Source: Stromatinia cepivora (lineage: Eukaryota > Ascomycota > Leotiomycetes > Helotiales > Sclerotiniaceae). From it: a stretch of DNA of 64,000 nt. Where the stretch lies: NCBI GenBank assembly GCA_014898415.1, contig RCTD01000004.1, positions 426,001 through 490,000 of the forward strand, in the 5' to 3' direction. Position 1 is the first letter of the stretch; the number at the start of each line of letters is the position of its first letter. Both the position numbers and the translations under genes were made by a program. Below, piece after piece: positions 60,101 through 64,000 of the stretch. The notes under the pieces were generated by a model. The model searched no databases, was not told the DNA's origin, and worked only from the letters and a program-made list of their open reading frames with translations.

Positions 60101-60282
60101 TGCGCAGAAGGAGAAAGAGATTCTATGCTTACCATGACGGTTTTACCCTTGTATTGTATGATATGACAAGATCTTCCAACCTCATTACCACCACCAAGAT
60201 TCGTAAAAGTGAGCTCATCAGCTGGATCTACTGGCTCTTCCACAGTAGGTGCCATAGCGGCAGCCTTACGTTTTGATGCCAT
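57168..60282 (-). CDS. ysh1: Endoribonuclease Ysh1 / CPSF73 (mRNA 3'-end processing)
   Basis: Five exons: 60282-60133, 60074-59977, 59613-58482, 58422-57777 and 57637-57168; introns 58, 363, 59 and 139 bp; 831 aa. The N-terminal metallo-beta-lactamase domain has the zinc motif HFHVDH (His83, His85, Asp87, His88); the 363 bp intron splits the His83 codon. Further motifs: [24 protein letters not shown], then the beta-CASP region with [14 protein letters not shown] and [11 protein letters not shown], and the HGEQHNM loop. A conserved C-terminal region follows, with a Ser/Pro/Glu-rich insert near its end. It is the cleavage nuclease of the cleavage and polyadenylation factor in the nucleus. All catalytic motifs are intact. 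Confidence 0.95.
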
Positions 60283-60802
60283 TGTGAGTGGGATATAATA
60301 TTGATTTCTTTGTTAGTTAATTCCGAGTTTATTACTGTAGCTGCCTTCAAGGCAGATAGAGTTCAGCGAGTTAGCATAATCAATCAAATCCTGAGCACGA
60401 TAATGTTGGAAAATTTTGATTCAATTTGAAAGTAGGAGAATGAATGAATTGAAGTGGTGGTAAGTGAATCCAATAAGTTAGAAGTTAAGACCCCATCATC
60501 AAAGAGACGCGATTTTGGCGTTCCTTGTTACAAGAAATTTCGCACTAAAGCGGCACGTGATGAGATCAAAACGGGAGAGCTTTCGCGATTCATTCAATGA
60601 TCAAAGTATTAACCCTGGAAAGAAAGCAGCTTAATTGTCATCAAAACAACGAGTGAATACGGTCGCGTAAGTGTTTAAGGTGTATTTTGAAGATTTATAC
60701 TAGCGCATGGGTCGGTGTCATTGGAGGTAGCAGGGCTTTGCGCCTGGGTTGTGAAGGATACAGGAGATAAATAGAGGCAATTACAACCAAGACGTCGACA
60801 TC
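60283..60802. promoter_or_regulatory. Shared divergent promoter of ysh1 and TAF4 genes
   Basis: 520 bp between two divergent start codons, both for core nuclear RNA polymerase II factors. AT-rich, without a clear TATA box on either side, as is usual for housekeeping genes. Confidence 0.55.
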
Positions 60803-62782
60803 ATGGCGCAACCACAGCAACAGCAACCGCCATACCCTATGCCACAGAGGCCATTTTCTCCTCCGCAGCCAGTTAATTCACCTTCGACGCAAAATCAACA
60901 ACAGTTCGCGTTTCCGCCACACAAGCGACAAAGGATGTCTCCCAACCCGCCCTCGCAACCAGGTTCGCCATATGTCACTTCACCATATGCGATGAGTCCA
61001 GGTGCTTCTGGTCAGAATTCTGCTTCACCTTCGCCGCATTTTTCGACAGTGCAAATTCCTCAAGGTGCTTATACCACACCATATTCAAATGGATTAAATG
61101 CGCAACCATCTCCTTCGTTAAATCTACCGCAAACTCCGGGTGCCCTTCCACCTCATGCGCAACCAAGCCCTTTGAGCTTCCCCGGGCAAGTTCAGCAGCA
61201 TCATCAAGGAAATATACAGGCAGCTCATTTCAACAATTTTAATCTGCAGATGCCACAGCAGCATCATCCTGGCGGAGTTATGGGCCCACCTTCGAGACCG
61301 GTTGATAAAAATAAGCTAGATGGTTTGGATCCATTGGACGTTTTGGGAGGAACTGGTATCGATCTTGCAGAGGAGGAACAATACACATTTCAGCAGTACT
61401 CATCATCGTTTAATGCTCAAGGCTCAAGGTCACATCCAGGTAATATTTCGGCGGGTCACAGCTTTACTCAATTTCCACCTGGGAGTCAGGGATCTTTTTA
61501 CGGCTCTGGTCCCGCTAATCAACCTGGAAAGGCCCCAAACGCTAAGTCACAAGAGGATTTCGAGAAAAAGGCCGCGGATAAAGCCTGGCATGATGCAGCT
61601 CGTGATTTAGCAGTATCGAGGCAAAGAGAGTTGAATAATCCATTCTTGAACGTCGGCAACGTTCATAAGAGAATGGAGAAGATTGCGCATGACAATGGTC
61701 TTGGTTTGAATACAGATGTGAATGGAAAAATGGGAACCATGAAACTACCTGAACATTTTCCCGAACCAAATGTCAAAGTACAAACTGCGGTGGGACCAGA
61801 TGGAGCCATCACTGCAACGACTGGTTTCTTCGTTCCATCCGACTCTTTACTGGTTGATCAACTTGCGCTTATGTCTATCTCTACCAAGCATCGTCTTCGT
61901 GGATTATTGGAGGACGCACTCAAGTTAGCTATAGGTCGACAGACAAGTTCTCATGCTCAAATTAGAGATGAATGGGCAGATGTCGCCGTACAGGTGATCA
62001 AACCTAGTGTTTCTACCATTGTCAATGAAGGTGGTCCACGGATTGGATGGGAGAGTGCCGTCAGCCCTCTCACCAACCCTCTCAAACGTATGTATCAATT
62101 TTTAGTTATTTCGATTCTGAGCTAACACAGCCAAGGCCCTCTCTCGGCTGCAGGTAGATTACCTACTCCAGTATCAGATAGCGCGAAGACTCAGACAAAG
62201 TCTTTTGCGAATGATGTTGCATTAACTCTTCGAAAAGCCGCCAGCAAAGAGCAAGAAGCTGAAGAGGCGAGGCTACGAAAACGTAAGGCTCGTGAATCTG
62301 GTGAGGGATCTCGTGCTGGGTCAATAAATCCGGGTACACCTGGTTCTATCGCTCCGGATATTCTTGATAAACCACCTACCAAGAAAGAAATGAAGAAGAA
62401 AGCAGAGGCAAAAACTAGTGAGGCAGCAAGCCACGCAGCAGCCAATGTAACAACTACACAATTCTTGGGCGGTAGAAACGTGTTTGGAAAGAAGAAGCAA
62501 TATAGTTGGATGACGGCTGGGGGATCTGGTAGTGGTACAAGTACCCCAGGTAAAATCATGACACAAGGTCTTGGTGCTTCTGTTGGTAGCCCAACCGCGA
62601 ATCCCGGGCCGGAAAAACTCACGACAGATGGTGTGCGGAGGTTAGGAACTTGGCGAGAAGATGGTGTCAAGGGACGTAATATCCAGCTCCGAGATTGGAT
62701 TGTGGTTCTCGAGGATGATGGTCGGGAGAAAAAGGCATTACAAAAGGCATACGCTCAGGTTGATGATGATCGGAATGCCTAA
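60803..62782 (+). CDS. taf4: TFIID subunit TAF4
   Basis: Two exons, 60803-62087 and 62154-62782, intron 66 bp (donor GTATGT, acceptor CTGCAG); 637 aa. Residues 1-180 are Gln/Pro/Ser-rich, typical of TAF4 activator-binding regions. The TAF4 conserved region starts near 250 (KKAADKAWHDAARDL) and includes LLVDQLALMSISTKHRLRGLLEDA (histone-fold helices) and IGWESAVSPLTNPLK. The second exon carries a basic Lys/Arg/Glu helix, LGGRNVFGKKKQYSWM, and ends RNIQLRDWIVVLEDDG with a short tail. It pairs with TAF12 in the TFIID scaffold in the nucleus. An upstream acceptor (CACAG at about 62129) would shift frame and end early, so I chose the later one. Confidence 0.9.
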
Positions 62783-64000
62783 GACAAGGGATTTTGTTTC
62801 ATGGATAGGGCAATTGCAGAATAATATTTGCATGGCGTTGCATGGATCACCAGGCGTTTTTTGTGACTCCTCCAAGGAAAGGATGGGCACGCTTTTTTTC
62901 GATCTCATTGGGATTCTATGAATGGATTACTACATACAATATGGTTGTGGTGGTGAAAATTTGCATATTTCGTCTTACCGTTGGGTTTGATTTATGAATC
63001 CAAACCCTTTTGATTCGAGACATATTATTTGATGCCATAAGCATCTAGGTAGCAATAAGTCATTTATACCAATCACACTACTTTCTTGAGTAAACTGATG
63101 AATCTTATAACCACACATTGTAGATCCTGGACCTACTAGATAGGTAGATATCTCACTAAAGAAAACAACTCCAAGTTCCTAGACCAATCTAACTACCTAA
63201 TTACCTAGGTAAGTCTTACCTACCAACCCCGCTCTTTGGGACAAATCATGTAATGTGACAAAGACAGCTCGAGCTATAGCTATAGGTATAGCTATAAACC
63301 CTCACGAAATCCTAGATCCTAAATCCTCTAGCCTTGATACTACCTAGTCAATAGGTACGGAATATTGCATAGGATAATTCTAATAGGTGGTCTTGATGTG
63401 ATGGATGGATGATGAGGGATTGACTGGTCGTTTTTTTAGTTTCTTTTTTTGGTTTGGGGGGATAGGGGGTTGTGTGGTTTCTATTGGATGGATTGGATGG
63501 ATTGGTTGTTACTAATTTACTATGGAATCTGGATGTATGGGGTTGGTGGATAGAGAGTAACTAGTAGGTAGGTATATCAATATGATGGAGTGATGAGGTA
63601 ATGGTTGGATGGATTGATGGGTGAAGAGAATACTAGCTATTGATAGGTTAGTGACAGCTTTAATCGGTCATATGCTTAGTCAAGGCTGTTTTCAGTTTTT
63701 AGATGTTTTCATGAGTCATCAATCGTATTTCTATCAATAAAGTATAAACTTGATAAAGTTGGGGTCAGCATTGGTTTGCATTGGTTTTATTGGTCCAAAT
63801 TCCGAAAGCATGGATCATCATATGTTTGTGAAAGATCGGGAAAAGCCGTAGCTTCTAGCTTCTAGAATTGATGTTTTGGTAACTTGATCCGTCTTGTACC
63901 TTGTTGGGCAGTGATTTATGGACTTGGTCCAATGAGAGAGGATCAGACTTTTATGCATTAAGTAATTTTACCTGGGTTACTAGGTAGGTAGGTGCTGCAG
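62783..64000. other. Intergenic to window end
   Basis: 1.2 kb, the 3' region of the TAF4 gene then AT-rich sequence with many TAGGTAGG, CTACCTAG and GGATGGAT words. No gene seen before the window ends. Confidence 0.7.

Overview
The window is a fungal nuclear chromosome segment. Genes have short spliceosomal introns (mostly 53-67 bp, with GTAAGT-like donors and CTAAC/CTGAC branch sites). Intergenic DNA is AT-rich and full of microsatellites. The protein set (BtgC-like GH17 glucanase, pectin methylesterase, GH5 endoglucanase, PTS2 thiolase, Ysh1, TAF4) points to a filamentous ascomycete. The plant-cell-wall enzymes and overall style suggest a leotiomycete such as Botrytis or Sclerotinia; that placement is inference.

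Layout. 0-7 kb: a membrane-anchored GH17 glucanase (+), a 3.4 kb purine-rich desert with a long GGAT microsatellite, then a secreted pectin methylesterase (-). 8.7-17.3 kb: a cluster of RING-finger genes, with one broken relic, one cytosolic-type RING protein with a low-complexity N-terminus, and three related RING proteins, two of them with an N-terminal membrane segment. 18.6-20.1 kb: peroxisomal 3-ketoacyl-CoA thiolase (-, four exons). 20.9-33.3 kb: eight loci of one unrecognised, fast-diverging protein family. These are an F-box protein carrying two copies of the domain, four intact single-domain genes, one truncated copy and two copies broken by in-frame stops. 34.5 kb: a candidate MITE. 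35.3-39.3 kb: a secreted GH5 endoglucanase (-) and a BTB-type protein (-). 40.3-41.3 kb: possible retroelement debris. 42.7 kb: a secreted/membrane Ser/Thr-rich protein. 43.6-54.1 kb: a gene-poor tract with one doubtful acidic ORF and many simple repeats. 54.2-62.8 kb: a conserved block with glycerol kinase (+), the mRNA 3'-end endonuclease Ysh1/CPSF73 (-) and TFIID subunit TAF4 (+), the last two divergent from a 520 bp spacer.

How it fits together. The core genes are ordinary housekeeping functions: beta-oxidation, glycerol use, transcription and mRNA processing. The secreted enzymes attack pectin and cellulose or remodel fungal beta-1,3-glucan. The two accessory islands on either side of the thiolase gene are the unusual part. 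One is rich in RING E3 ligase-like proteins. The other is a birth-and-death array of an undescribed domain, one member of which is fused to an F-box. This suggests, as inference only, that the second family supplies recognition domains for ubiquitin ligases.

Exon joins were chosen by eye from splice consensus, frame and family continuity; no alignment was run.
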